A stretch of DNA of 64,000 nucleotides, taken from assembly GCA_017453045.1 (NCBI GenBank), contig JAFTKX010000056.1:78409-142408 (forward strand). Reading direction: 5' to 3'. Positions 16,720 through 24,509 of the stretch are shown here, piece by piece. Source of the DNA: Clostridia bacterium (lineage in GTDB: Bacteria; Bacillota; Clostridia; Christensenellales; Borkfalkiaceae). The position numbers were made by a program, and so were the translations under genes. The notes under the pieces are model-generated. The model saw only the letters and a list, made by a program, of their open reading frames with translations. It was not told the origin of the DNA and ran no database searches. How positions within the stretch are numbered: the first letter of the stretch is position 1; every line of letters begins with the position of its first letter.

Positions 16720-17931
16720 TTATTCTGCAACGGTTACTTCTAATTCTTCGTTTTCGCCAAAGATTCTTGCTTTAGTATCGTCGTCTAACGTAGCGCTAAC
16801 GAGAACGTATTTTAACGAAGTACAACCCGAGAACGCGTCGTCGCCAATATTGTCAAGGTCAAGAGAAGAAAGGTCTAATTTATTTTTAGAAACTGCAGTT
16901 CCAGTACCGAGAGTAGTACAGCCGGAGAACGCTCCGTCTTTAACTTCTTCAACGCCCGTTAAGGTTAAAAGTCTTAAAGAACTACAGTTAGCAAAAGCGT
17001 ATTTACCAACTACTTTAGCGGTAACGTTTAAAGTCTTAATTCCTGTACAGCCGTAGAAAGCGTAATCGGGAATTTCGTCAACGGTAACGCCTTCAGCAAA
17101 AACAACTTCTTTAATCATAGTTACGCTGTGGAAAGCGAAAGGTTGAATCGCGCTGTTTTCGTAAGAGTAGTTAGTGAACGAATATACGGGCTTGCCGTCA
17201 ACTTCAGTAGGAGCGGTTTCGCCTTCTTCAACGGTAACTTCAACTTCTTGTTGGTCGTCGTTTATATAGTAATAAATCGTTGACGTTTCTTGCTTTACGT
17301 CGCCAGTTATAACAACCGTTTCAAGCGACGAAGGAATTTGATAAGATGCGGTAACCGTTGCGTCTTCAGCGTTGCTATCGTTGAAAGTTTGGGTAATAGC
17401 AGTAAGACCGTCTCCGCCAACCGTTCCAAAAATATAACCGAAAAGTTTTGCTCCGTCAACTGCTCCAAGTTTACCGCCTACGAAAGGAATGGTAATTTTC
17501 TTGAGAGAAGAAAGACCTGCAAAAGCGCCTTCGCTAATTTCTTCGACCGCACTACCAACTACGAGTTCGGTAACGTAAGCAAGGTTAGAAAGGGCGTTGG
17601 TTTCGATATGAGTAACTTCTGCGGGGATAGTAAGTCTTAATCCGTCTTCTAAAACGGTTAAGTCTTTAGTGTTTTCCGCGTGGTTTTCAAAGAGTTTTTT
17701 CAAACCGTCGTAATCTTCGTTGTCAACGTAGTTTTTAGCAGCCGCCGATAACGAAAACTCGGTAAGAGTATGGGTAACGACGTCGTCAACGGTTTTTGAT
17801 TTGATAACGAAGTTTACCGGATCTACGTTTTCATCAAAACTTTCTTCATTGCCTTTTTTACAAGCGGTAACGCTGAAAGTAAGGGCGAGAACGAGCATAA
17901 TTGAAAGTAAAACGCTAAATAATTTCTTCAT
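16720..17931 (-). CDS. Leucine-rich repeat (BspA-type) surface lipoprotein
   Basis: 403 residues. The signal peptide (KKLFSVLLSIMLVLALTFSVTAC) ends in a lipobox with Cys24, so the protein should be lipid-anchored outside the membrane. After an acidic linker come several LRR_5/BspA-type repeats: LTIPAEVTHIETNALSNL, VVGSAVEEISEGAFAGLSSL, EVVFAEGVTVDEIPDYAFYG, KVVGKYAFANCSSL, and two copies of DGAFSGC or DDAFSGC followed by TTL/TSL. A 140-residue insertion with an acidic centre interrupts the repeats. Such proteins usually bind host or microbial surfaces; no ligand can be named. Good ribosome site AAGGAG; single gene. Confidence 0.85.
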   Translation of the reverse strand: MKKLFSVLLSIMLVLALTFSVTACKKGNEESFDENVDPVNFVIKSKTVDDVVTHTLTEFSLSAAAKNYVDNEDYDGLKKLFENHAENTKDLTVLEDGLRLTIPAEVTHIETNALSNLAYVTELVVGSAVEEISEGAFAGLSSLKKITIPFVGGKLGAVDGAKLFGYIFGTVGGDGLTAITQTFNDSNAEDATVTASYQIPSSLETVVITGDVKQETSTIYYYINDDQQEVEVTVEEGETAPTEVDGKPVYSFTNYSYENSAIQPFAFHSVTMIKEVVFAEGVTVDEIPDYAFYGCTGIKTLNVTAKVVGKYAFANCSSLRLLTLTGVEEVKDGAFSGCTTLGTGTAVSKNKLDLSSLDLDNIGDDAFSGCTSLKYVLVSATLDDDTKARIFGENEELEVTVAE

Positions 17932-18107
17932 TTATTATTGCTCCTTAGCACTTAGTTTGGGCGCGCATACGCGTGCCACTATTATATATGCACTTTAAGA
18001 TTTTAACATTAAATAATTCATTTGTCAACAAGTAATGAGTTAAAATAATATATTTTAAGCAAAAATTTACGCAAGTTGACTGGAAAAAGCGAGTTTGTAA
18101 AAATAAA

Positions 18108-18305
18108 TTACCCGCAACCGCTACAATTTTTACAATTTCCCGAGCATTTTTTCGTCTGTTTGCCCGTTTGAGTATACATTTGCCCGCTATAACACCTATC
18201 GGCCTTTTGATTGCAATCGGGGCAAAATACTTCGTCGTCGTATTTTTTTACGAGTTCGTCGAAAACTTTTCCGCAAATTTTACATTTATATTCGAGTAAC
18301 GGCAT
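18108..18305 (-). CDS. FmdB-type zinc ribbon protein
   Basis: 65 residues. The N-terminal zinc ribbon YKCKICGKVF (CxxC) with CPDC about 20 residues later is the FmdB/putative regulatory domain. The C-terminal tail adds CSGNCKNCSGCG, a second Cys cluster that could bind metal. The family is widespread and poorly understood. The ribosome site AAGGAGATG lies before the ATG. It is followed leftward by the spacer before the LRR gene. Confidence 0.85.
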   Translation of the reverse strand: MPLLEYKCKICGKVFDELVKKYDDEVFCPDCNQKADRCYSGQMYTQTGKQTKKCSGNCKNCSGCG

Positions 18306-18354
18306 TTTTTCATCTCCTTACTCGTCTATTTTAGTATAAAAATCCGTTAAATCA

Positions 18355-18386
18355 TTGCGTTTTGGCAATTATTTGCCAAAACGCAA
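18355..18386. terminator. Hairpin between the peptidase and FmdB genes
   Basis: A perfect 14-bp stem TTGCGTTTTGGCAA / TTGCCAAAACGCAA with loop TTAT, 9 bases after the peptidase stop (minus strand). The T-run after it is weak on both strands, so termination is likely but not certain. Confidence 0.6.
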
Positions 18387-18395
18387 AATTTTTAT

Positions 18396-19829
18396 CTAAA
18401 TTATCACTTTGCCGTCTACGAACGAATTAAAATGGTCGGCGCGACCAAACGCTTTTATAATTTCGGCTCGCGTTATTTCCCGTCCGTAATTGTCCGAGTA
18501 TAATTTTTTAAGAGCGGACAAAGTTTTATTTTTGCCAAATTTAGAGTAGTATTCGTAGAACATTAAAAGCGATTTATTATACGACAAATTAGCGTATTCA
18601 TACTCGCTTTTAAACGTTGAAAGTGGGCGTTCCATAGTCGTGTCGACGTTTCCTGATAAAACCGATTGTAAGTCGAAAAACGACTTATAGGCGTGTTTAG
18701 CGTTTGAAATCATCTCGTTTGCGAGTTCTAAAGACGAGTTTTCAAAAAACAAAAACGCCGAAAATTCGGCAAGCCCTTCGTCTATATAAGCCGAGTTGTA
18801 CTGATCGTTTGAAACTCCGCCGTGCCACCATTGGTGAGCAATTTCGTGCGCTATGGCGTTTTGTTTTTCTTCTTTTTCAAGTTCGGTGGAAATGTAGCAG
18901 AGCGAAGAAAATTCCATACCGCCGAATAAGAAACCAGTTTCGGCAAGCGACAGCGTTTGGTAAGGATAATCGCCGAAGTTTTTGCTAAAAAATTCAAGCG
19001 CCGAAATAGCGGTTTTTAAATAACTTTCGCCGTCGTCGGAAAAAGAATAGTAATTCACGGTTACGTCGTCGTGATTTTGGGAGAACACTTTAAAATCTTT
19101 TGATAAAACGAAAGCGAAATCTCTTGCTGATTTCAGTTCGTAAGAGTAAGTGGTAGTCAGTTCTTCAACGAGAGTTTGGGTTGGTTTTCCGCACGACGCG
19201 ACCGTAAATTCCGACGGGACTGTCAGATTTACCGAATAGTCGCTTATTTCCGAAAGGTAGGGGTCGCCAAAAGGCGAATACGGAATTTGCAAAAAACCAC
19301 CGTCTTTTACGTAGCAAGCCGTGGGGAAAAAGTCGGCGAGATTTACTGCGTATGCGTTTTCGCCAAGTCGGAGTTTGCTGTTTGGAATACTCGTTTTAAA
19401 GGCTATATCAATTTCAACCGTTTCGCCTTGATAGACGGTTGGCGTTTTTACTCTTAAAAAGCAGTTAGAATCGCCAAAAATATCAAACTCTGCGTTTTGG
19501 TTTAAAATTTCCACCTTTAAAATTTCAATTCCGCCGTAAGACAAGCCGTTTGGGTACGCTCTCGCAAGGTTGTTATCCGTTACGGGTTTAGTCGTAGAAT
19601 TTTCACAGTAAGCGTTTGCGTGCAAGTTAAAATCAACGTGGTCGAAAGCCGTATCGTAGCGATTAACGAACTTATAGCGCAGTTTTCCGTCTAACGCGCC
19701 CTCGTGATAAGTCGCGTTTAACGAATAAGAAGAAAGGCTCTCCGATTTTTTGCAACCGCCGAGATTTACAATCGGCAAAACGCATACTATACATAAAAAA
19801 AGTAAAAGTCTATTTTTTAATAAGGACAT
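18396..19829 (-). CDS. M1-type zinc metallopeptidase, membrane lipoprotein
   Basis: About 477 residues from the ATG at 19829. The frame extends to an ATG at 19847, but that lies inside a hairpin, and GGGAGAG sits 5 bases before the second ATG. The signal peptide (LLKNRLLLFLCIVCVLPIV) ends with a lipobox NLGGC. The zinc site is HEIAHQWWHGG with the third ligand Glu in YIDEGLAEF, the gluzincin arrangement of M1 aminopeptidases (HExxHx18E); the GGMEFSSL segment matches the GxMEN exopeptidase motif with changes. It is predicted to trim peptides outside the cell. It follows the M23 peptidase gene. Confidence 0.85.
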   Translation of the reverse strand: MSLLKNRLLLFLCIVCVLPIVNLGGCKKSESLSSYSLNATYHEGALDGKLRYKFVNRYDTAFDHVDFNLHANAYCENSTTKPVTDNNLARAYPNGLSYGGIEILKVEILNQNAEFDIFGDSNCFLRVKTPTVYQGETVEIDIAFKTSIPNSKLRLGENAYAVNLADFFPTACYVKDGGFLQIPYSPFGDPYLSEISDYSVNLTVPSEFTVASCGKPTQTLVEELTTTYSYELKSARDFAFVLSKDFKVFSQNHDDVTVNYYSFSDDGESYLKTAISALEFFSKNFGDYPYQTLSLAETGFLFGGMEFSSLCYISTELEKEEKQNAIAHEIAHQWWHGGVSNDQYNSAYIDEGLAEFSAFLFFENSSLELANEMISNAKHAYKSFFDLQSVLSGNVDTTMERPLSTFKSEYEYANLSYNKSLLMFYEYYSKFGKNKTLSALKKLYSDNYGREITRAEIIKAFGRADHFNSFVDGKVII

Positions 19830-19830
19830 A

Positions 19831-19866
19831 AAAACTCTCCCGTACATTTTACGGGAGAGAGTTTTT
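19831..19866 (-). terminator. Terminator of the M23 gene overlapping the next gene's ribosome site
   Basis: Read leftward: ACTCTCTCCCGTA, loop AAATG, TACGGGAGAGT, then TTTT directly before the peptidase ATG. The stem is about 13 bp with a 2-base bulge. The 3' arm GGGAGAG is also the only Shine-Dalgarno site of the peptidase gene. Confidence 0.75.
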
Positions 19867-19894
19867 AAATATTCTTTAAAGACTAAAAACGCCC

Positions 19895-20608
19895 TTATTT
19901 TTCATTCATCATAAGATATTCGTCGGGATCTACCTTTTCGCCGTTTAGCGTAACTTCAAAGTGAAGGTGCGGTCCGTCTTTGTATTCTTGCCTGTTATTA
20001 TCGGAAACCAAGCCGATAACTTCACCCGCGCTAACCGATTGACCTTCTTGTAAACTTTCGAGAGCGTCGATAGAATTATATATGCTCTTAAGTCCGTTGC
20101 CGTGGTCTATAACAATGGTTGTGCCTTGCAAATAAGACGAGGTAATGCTTTCAATCTTTCCCCCGTAAGCAGCCATAACTTCAGTTCCTTTTTCAGCGCC
20201 GAAGTCAATGCCCATGTGTCCCGTATAAACGCCGAGGGTTTGGTTGTAAACTACGGTAGAAGAAGTGTAATCTTTAAGAACCGCGCTTTCGGCAATCGGC
20301 ATGTTGAAAACTATTTTTGTGTCAACGGGCGTGTTCGACGGATTGTTAGGTTGGTTGTCGTCCGGCTTTTGGGTAGGCTCTTGGGTTTGGTCGTTAGGCG
20401 TTTTATCGCTTTCTCCACTCGGCTCGCTGTCTATGGTCGGCGTACTCTCGTTTACGGAAGGTACTTTGCCTTCGTCAACTGACGCGGAGTTGGTTGCTAA
20501 AACGATAGCGATTACCGTTGCGATTATGATAAGGGAAATCCCTATCAAGATGTAGTATAAGTTTTTTTTGATAAAATTGATAACCGTGTTGGTTTTCTTT
20601 TCCGACAT
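19895..20608 (-). CDS. M23 (LytM) peptidase, membrane-anchored, SpoIIQ-like layout
   Basis: 237 residues from ATG 20608 (GGAGG 7 bases upstream; the frame itself extends 16 codons further). One N-terminal membrane helix (YYILIGISLIIIATVIAIVLA) is followed by a Pro/Asn/Asp-rich linker and a LytM domain with both metal motifs intact: GHMGIDFG (H, D) and PHLHFE (HxH). It should act on peptidoglycan cross-links outside the cell. The single-anchor layout resembles SpoIIQ, the forespore partner of SpoIIIAH, but general cell-wall hydrolases share it, so no symbol is assigned. Confidence 0.85.
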   Translation of the reverse strand: MSEKKTNTVINFIKKNLYYILIGISLIIIATVIAIVLATNSASVDEGKVPSVNESTPTIDSEPSGESDKTPNDQTQEPTQKPDDNQPNNPSNTPVDTKIVFNMPIAESAVLKDYTSSTVVYNQTLGVYTGHMGIDFGAEKGTEVMAAYGGKIESITSSYLQGTTIVIDHGNGLKSIYNSIDALESLQEGQSVSAGEVIGLVSDNNRQEYKDGPHLHFEVTLNGEKVDPDEYLMMNEK

Positions 20609-20713
20609 TTTAAAATCCTCCAAATAATTTTCGGCGTAGTCGTCCGCCGTATGCAAAATGATTATTGACAGGTTTTTTTGCGTTTATACACGAATAAAAA
20701 ATTAAAACGCCAA

Positions 20714-21133
20714 TTAAAAACTTCCGAAAACGATAGGCGTGCCAACTAAAACGCCGTTTTTCGTAAAACAGACGTGTAGGTTTATTTTGTTGCCCTTTAA
20801 AATAATATAGTCGTCTATTTTTTCGGCGTAGTAATATTCGCAGTTAAAATCGTCGCCACTTTCGCAAAACACTTTTTTTGCAGACAATTCGTTTAAAAGT
20901 TCGTTCACTCTTTTTTGGTCGTAAAAAACTACGCTTTCTCCTTTTAACGAATTTTTAAAATAAATAAAATAGTTTGCTTTTTCTTCGGTCAAAGTTATAA
21001 TTTTTGCGTTTGACGACTTATTATAAAAATAAAAAGTATGACTTCCTTCGCCCTTTAAATTCCCCCCAAAGTCCAAGCAAAAACAAAGACAAAAAAGTAA
21101 AGCGACAGAAAATTTGAATAAAAGTTTAAACAT
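20714..21133 (-). CDS. Secreted protein of unknown function
   Basis: 139 residues. A signal peptide (FKLLFKFSVALLFCLCFCL) is followed by about 115 residues of mixed beta/alpha character with Tyr/Phe-rich strands (HTFYFYNKS, YYYAEKIDDYIILKG) and two Cys that could pair. The end is VLVGTPIVFGSF. I do not recognise the family. The ATG is preceded by a terminator-like hairpin plus six T, as with the peptidase gene. It lies upstream of the M23 peptidase in the same direction and may be expressed with it. Confidence 0.6.
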   Translation of the reverse strand: MFKLLFKFSVALLFCLCFCLDFGGNLKGEGSHTFYFYNKSSNAKIITLTEEKANYFIYFKNSLKGESVVFYDQKRVNELLNELSAKKVFCESGDDFNCEYYYAEKIDDYIILKGNKINLHVCFTKNGVLVGTPIVFGSF

Positions 21134-21140
21134 AAAAAAC

Positions 21141-21158
21141 CCCCGTGTATTTACGGGG
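21141..21158 (-). promoter_or_regulatory. Hairpin plus T-run immediately before a start codon
   Basis: On the minus strand CCCCGT AAATAC ACGGGG is followed by GTTTTTT and then the ATG at 21133. The G-run that would serve as ribosome site is in the 3' arm. It could be an attenuator or translation-masking hairpin. Confidence 0.5.
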
Positions 21159-21223
21159 ATTATAGACGGATATTTTGAATTTTAAACGAGCTTTATCAAC
21201 TATTTATCGTGATAAATAAAAAA

Positions 21224-21274
21224 CCCTTGCGTTTAGGTAAAGTCTTTAACGGATACTTACGCTAAAAGCAAGGG
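21224..21274 (-). terminator. Terminator of the 387-residue unknown gene
   Basis: The stem CCCTTGC-TTTTAG / CTAAA-GCAAGGG (13 bp with one mismatch) closes a 25-base loop and is followed on the minus strand by TTTTTTATTTA. It begins 7 bases after the stop. Confidence 0.75.
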
Positions 21275-21280
21275 ATAAAA

Positions 21281-22444
21281 TTATTTAGTTCCAACTCTTG
21301 AGTAGAGTTTAATTCTTTCTTCTAAAGAGGGGAAACGCTCGGCAGTCGTTTTGGTAAACATTCCGTCTTCGGGGTTTATCGAAGAAGAAATTTCGTGCCC
21401 GACTATGCAAGACGCCGTGTCGTTAAACTTAACCGCAAGTTCTACGTCCGTAAACTTATTGTCGGGTTTTTTACGCGGATGAGAAACGAGAGTTCTAACG
21501 AAAGGGAGAATTCCGTTTTGCATACACTTATCGTAAAACTCTTGCATAAAACCTTGGTCGTTTGCCGAAAATTCAGCCGTCGCGCTATTTATATTTAGAG
21601 CCTTTAAGTTACTTAAAAACTCGTCTAAATCTCCGCCTTTAAAGGTCGCCGAACTTATAGCGCCGTATTTTTCACAAAGGGATAAGAAATGCTCAGCCGT
21701 GTGAAGTTGTTCTTCGGGGAGTTTTATTTTAAGTTTGTTTTTAAGGGCGTACGATAGGTCGAAAAGATAAAGAGTGCTAGTTTCGTCGCTTAATTTTTTG
21801 CTTTCGTCTTCTAAAAATTCAAACCCTAAATCTTCAATTAAAAACTTATTTATAAGGTCGGCAGTTTTAAATTTTTCAACGATTTTGCTCGCAAGATTTA
21901 CGTATAAATCTTCAACGCTCGTCGTTTTTACCGCTCCAAAAAGCGACCAAAAAGCGTAGGGGAGCGAAATAGAATATTTTTTAAACTTTGAATTGAGTTT
22001 TTCTCTTAAAGCGTTGGTAAACGCAAGCCTTTGACTTCTATAAGGAGCAAGGTCGTCGTTAAAAGCCTTTACGTTTTTATGCGGAATACCTACCGCAGAA
22101 AGAACTATTCTTTCGCCTTTTGGACTTTTTACTGCGACTTCAGCGCCACAGTAATAAGTTCCGCCAGCAAACTTTTCTGCTTTGATAAGTTCTTCCGCGC
22201 TAGATAGCGACGCGTAGTCGACTAAGCCCGTAAGTGGCATACCGAATTTATAAGTGTAGTAAACGGCTAGCGACGGACTTCTGTCAAAACAAGAATAAAC
22301 CGTTCTAAACACGCAGTTTATATTACTGTCTTTTTCAAAAGCAAGCGTTTGGGTTTCACCGTCTTGCGTTAATGCCTTTAACGCTTTAAGACGGGTTTTC
22401 ATACGTTTATCGTTAAGTTTTGCTACGAGTTGTTCGTTTTGCAT
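21281..22444 (-). CDS. Unknown protein, possible degenerate PHP-like fold
   Basis: 387 residues, cytoplasmic by composition. A segment near residues 50-110 (GMPLTGLVDYASLSSAEEL then TYYCGAEVAV) aligns by eye with the PHP-domain block TDH...GxE, but the TDH metal ligands read VDY. The C-terminal part holds PFVRTLVSHPRKKP and VGHEISSSINPEDGMF, with His residues that could be functional. This is a weak recognition; it may be an unrelated family. It stands alone with its own terminator. A TTGACA on the minus strand at about 22532 could be its -35, with no clear -10. Confidence 0.55.
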   Translation of the reverse strand: MQNEQLVAKLNDKRMKTRLKALKALTQDGETQTLAFEKDSNINCVFRTVYSCFDRSPSLAVYYTYKFGMPLTGLVDYASLSSAEELIKAEKFAGGTYYCGAEVAVKSPKGERIVLSAVGIPHKNVKAFNDDLAPYRSQRLAFTNALREKLNSKFKKYSISLPYAFWSLFGAVKTTSVEDLYVNLASKIVEKFKTADLINKFLIEDLGFEFLEDESKKLSDETSTLYLFDLSYALKNKLKIKLPEEQLHTAEHFLSLCEKYGAISSATFKGGDLDEFLSNLKALNINSATAEFSANDQGFMQEFYDKCMQNGILPFVRTLVSHPRKKPDNKFTDVELAVKFNDTASCIVGHEISSSINPEDGMFTKTTAERFPSLEERIKLYSRVGTK

Positions 22445-22577
22445 AAAAATTCCTATTTTTGCGACGCGTAAAGGCAGTCGCTCAATTAAATATATGAGTT
22501 AAGTTTAATATAAAACACCACGTTTTGTCAAGTATATACAAAAATTTGAATAAAAGTAAAGAAATTTTAAAAAAATG

Positions 22578-22605
22578 TTGAAAAATTTAAAATAGATGGT
22601 ATAAT
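22578..22605 (+). promoter_or_regulatory. Sigma-A promoter of the HU gene
   Basis: TTGAAA at 22578-22583, a 16-base spacer and TATAAT at 22600-22605, in a strongly A/T-rich stretch of the kind that raises promoter activity. The leader is about 28 bases and carries GGGAGG before the ATG. Confidence 0.75.
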
Positions 22606-22639
22606 AATATTAGAAATATATAATTTCTGGGAGGAAAAT

Positions 22640-22912
22640 ATGAACAAAAGTGAATTTATCAGGGCTTACGCGGACAATCTCGGCGTAACCATCAAAGAGG
22701 CAGAAGGCAATTTTAACGCTTTCGTAGACACTCTTACCGCATGTCTTGCAAGGGGCGAATACGTACACATTTCAGGTTTTGCAACTTTCGACCTTAAAGA
22801 AAAGGCAGAGCGCGACGGCGTTAACCCACTTACCGGTGAAAAAGTAGTTATCAAGGCTTGCAAAGCGCCAACCGCTAAATTCAGTAAGGCTTATAAAGAA
22901 AAATTCAACTAA
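22640..22912 (+). CDS. hup: HU family histone-like DNA-binding protein
   Basis: 90 residues, the normal HU length. The N-terminal helices (NKSEFIRAYADNLGVTIKEAEG) form the dimer body. The strand HISGFATFDLKEKAERDGVNP shows the conserved GFG-like turn as GFA, and NPLTGEKVVIKA carries the intercalating Pro of the DNA-binding arm. It bends and compacts DNA as a homodimer. It has its own promoter and terminator. A single copy is visible. Confidence 0.95.
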   Translation: MNKSEFIRAYADNLGVTIKEAEGNFNAFVDTLTACLARGEYVHISGFATFDLKEKAERDGVNPLTGEKVVIKACKAPTAKFSKAYKEKFN

Positions 22913-22921
22913 TAAAAAGCA

Positions 22922-22953
22922 AAACGCAGTTCAAACGAACTGCGTTTATTTTT
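22922..22953 (+). terminator. Terminator of hup
   Basis: AAACGCAGTTC / GAACTGCGTTT, 11-bp stem, loop AAAC, followed by ATTTTTTTG. It may also work leftward for the PqqD-like gene through the A-rich 5' flank. Confidence 0.85.
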
Positions 22954-22966
22954 TTGTAAATTAAAA

Positions 22967-23233
22967 TTAGTCTTCAACGACGTCTATACTTTTAAGTTGG
23001 GAAATAAATTTATCAACGTCAACTTCAACCGTTTGTCTATCAACGTCGTAATCTTTTAAAATGGCGTCAACGACTTCGTCGCGCGTAGTATCCTTTTGTA
23101 AAAGGTCAAAAATAAGCGCGCCCATATCGTTTAAACCGAGCATTCCTTTAAAACTTTTAGCAACTTCTCCCGTTGCTACGGCATACTTTTTACCGCCTAC
23201 TTCTCTTACTACGAAACCTTTTTTTATTTTCAT
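22967..23233 (-). CDS. PqqD-like protein (RiPP recognition element fold), orphan
   Basis: 88 residues from ATG 23233 (GGAG 7 bases upstream). The pattern KIKKGFVVREVGGKKYAVATGE, then LNDMGALIFDLLQKDTTRDEVVDAIL, then a C-terminal helix FISQLKSIDVV is that of PqqD, the winged-helix fold that binds leader peptides of ribosomally made peptides. No radical SAM enzyme, precursor peptide or transporter is adjacent, so here it is stand-alone. It could serve a cluster elsewhere or have another peptide-binding role. Confidence 0.8.
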   Translation of the reverse strand: MKIKKGFVVREVGGKKYAVATGEVAKSFKGMLGLNDMGALIFDLLQKDTTRDEVVDAILKDYDVDRQTVEVDVDKFISQLKSIDVVED

Positions 23234-23335
23234 AATATTCTCCTTTATATAGGAAATCGTCAAATATATTATATACTAAAATTTATTTTTAATCAATAGT
23301 TTTAAACTTTATCTTAAAATTTTATTGAAAAGTAG

Positions 23336-23354
23336 CCTATAAGTTGATTATTTG
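23336..23354. repeat. Boundary motif, copy downstream of the dehydrogenase gene
   Basis: CCTATAAGTTGATTATTTG, identical over 19 bases to the sequence at 24326-24344. The two copies are direct repeats that exactly bracket the gene at 23359-24318. It is a T-for-C variant of the recurrent CTATAAGTCGATTAT motif. Confidence 0.75.
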
Positions 23355-23358
23355 CAGT

Positions 23359-24318
23359 TTACACTCTATCGTTTACAGAATTTTGCGGTTTTCCGTTCAA
23401 AAAAGCAAGGGCGTTTTGGCGCGCAACGGTTAAAAGCCTTTTCCTCGCTTCAACGGTAGTCCAAGCGATATGCGGTGTTATAATGCAGTTAGAAAGGTTA
23501 TAAAGCGGGCAGGTTTTATCCATAGGCTCTTTTACTAAAACGTCGAGCGCAGCGCCTGCGATTTTACCGCTTTTTAAAGCGGTTGCAAGGGCGTTTTCGT
23601 CGATAACCCCACCCCTTGACGTGTTTATTAAAAACGCAGTCGGCTTCATAAGCGAAAGAGTAGTTTCGTTTATAAGATTTTCCGTTTGTTTATTTAACGG
23701 GCAATGAATCGTTAAAAAGTCGGAAGTTTTAAAAAGTTCTTCTTTACTTACCAAAGTTACGCCTTGTACGGCTTTTGCAGTTCTCGTATAAGCGATAACT
23801 TTCATATTAAAAGCGTTTGCAATTTTAGCAACCTTTTCGCCTATTTCGCCAAGCCCGAAAATACCTAAAATCTTTCCTTCAAGTTCTGAAAATTTATAGG
23901 GAAAGTAAGAAAAGGTTGAACTTTCTATCCATTTTCCTTTATGTGTGGATTGATTGTATTTTGAAAGGCTCGACGCAAGTTCTAAAATAAACGAAAAAGT
24001 AAGTTGGGCAACCGAAGCCGTTGAATATGACGGCACGTTGCAAACGGTTATACCGCGTTTGTTTGCTTCAATTAAATCTACGTTGTTAAAGCCTGTTGCG
24101 AATATGCCGATATATTTAAGTTTTTTAGACGCGTCGAAAAGTTCTTTATCGTATTTTGTCTTATTTATAAGCACCATTTCGGCGTCTTTTACGGCGTCTT
24201 TTAATTCTTCGCCTTTTATCGAATTGAAAAATTCAACGTCGCCAAGCGAATAAAACGGAGTGAAATCCATATCGCCATTAGTCAGCGTATCTTTTTCTAA
24301 AATTACAACTTTTGCCAT
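23359..24318 (-). CDS. D-2-hydroxyacid dehydrogenase (glycerate dehydrogenase-like)
   Basis: 319 residues, the usual family length. An N-terminal substrate domain is followed by the NAD-binding Rossmann motif GIFGLGEIGEKVA and the catalytic residues in order: Arg in INTSRGGVIDE, Glu in VLVKEPMD, His in ITPHIAWTT. It interconverts a 2-keto acid and a D-2-hydroxyacid with NAD(H); hydroxypyruvate/glycerate is the closest guess. The AGGTG ribosome site comes from the end of the 24326 motif copy. It is downstream of dnaA-mnmG and the 51-residue protein, on the same strand. Confidence 0.88.
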   Translation of the reverse strand: MAKVVILEKDTLTNGDMDFTPFYSLGDVEFFNSIKGEELKDAVKDAEMVLINKTKYDKELFDASKKLKYIGIFATGFNNVDLIEANKRGITVCNVPSYSTASVAQLTFSFILELASSLSKYNQSTHKGKWIESSTFSYFPYKFSELEGKILGIFGLGEIGEKVAKIANAFNMKVIAYTRTAKAVQGVTLVSKEELFKTSDFLTIHCPLNKQTENLINETTLSLMKPTAFLINTSRGGVIDENALATALKSGKIAGAALDVLVKEPMDKTCPLYNLSNCIITPHIAWTTVEARKRLLTVARQNALAFLNGKPQNSVNDRV

Positions 24319-24325
24319 AAATGCA

Positions 24326-24344
24326 CCTATAAGTTGATTATTTG
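24326..24344. repeat. Boundary motif, copy upstream of the dehydrogenase gene
   Basis: CCTATAAGTTGATTATTTG, direct repeat of 23336-23354. Read on the minus strand it ends in CTTATAGG 7 bases before the ATG, so it also supplies the ribosome site. Confidence 0.75.
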
Positions 24345-24350
24345 ATAAAA

Positions 24351-24506
24351 TTACCAGTCTTGTCTGTCGCTTATTTTAATATCGTCGTAATAGTCGAAAT
24401 ATCTGCGCTTAAAATCTTCGTTTGAAGATTTTTTCTTTTTTGGGGGTTCAACTTTTTTTACGGGCTTTTTTTCCGTAGTTTTATTTTTGTTTTCTTGATT
24501 TTCCAT
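24351..24506 (-). CDS. Small Lys/Glu-rich protein (51 residues)
   Basis: ATG at 24506, stop TAA at 24353-24351. The first half is very basic (TTEKKPVKKVEPPKKKKSS), the second is aromatic and acidic (EDFKRRYFDYYDDIKISDRQDW). AAAGGGG lies 6 bases before the ATG. It starts 3 bases after the mnmG stop, so it is translated from the dnaA-mnmG message. I do not recognise it. The basic tract could bind nucleic acid. Codon use fits the neighbours. Confidence 0.65.
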   Translation of the reverse strand: MENQENKNKTTEKKPVKKVEPPKKKKSSNEDFKRRYFDYYDDIKISDRQDW

Positions 24507-24509
24507 ATT

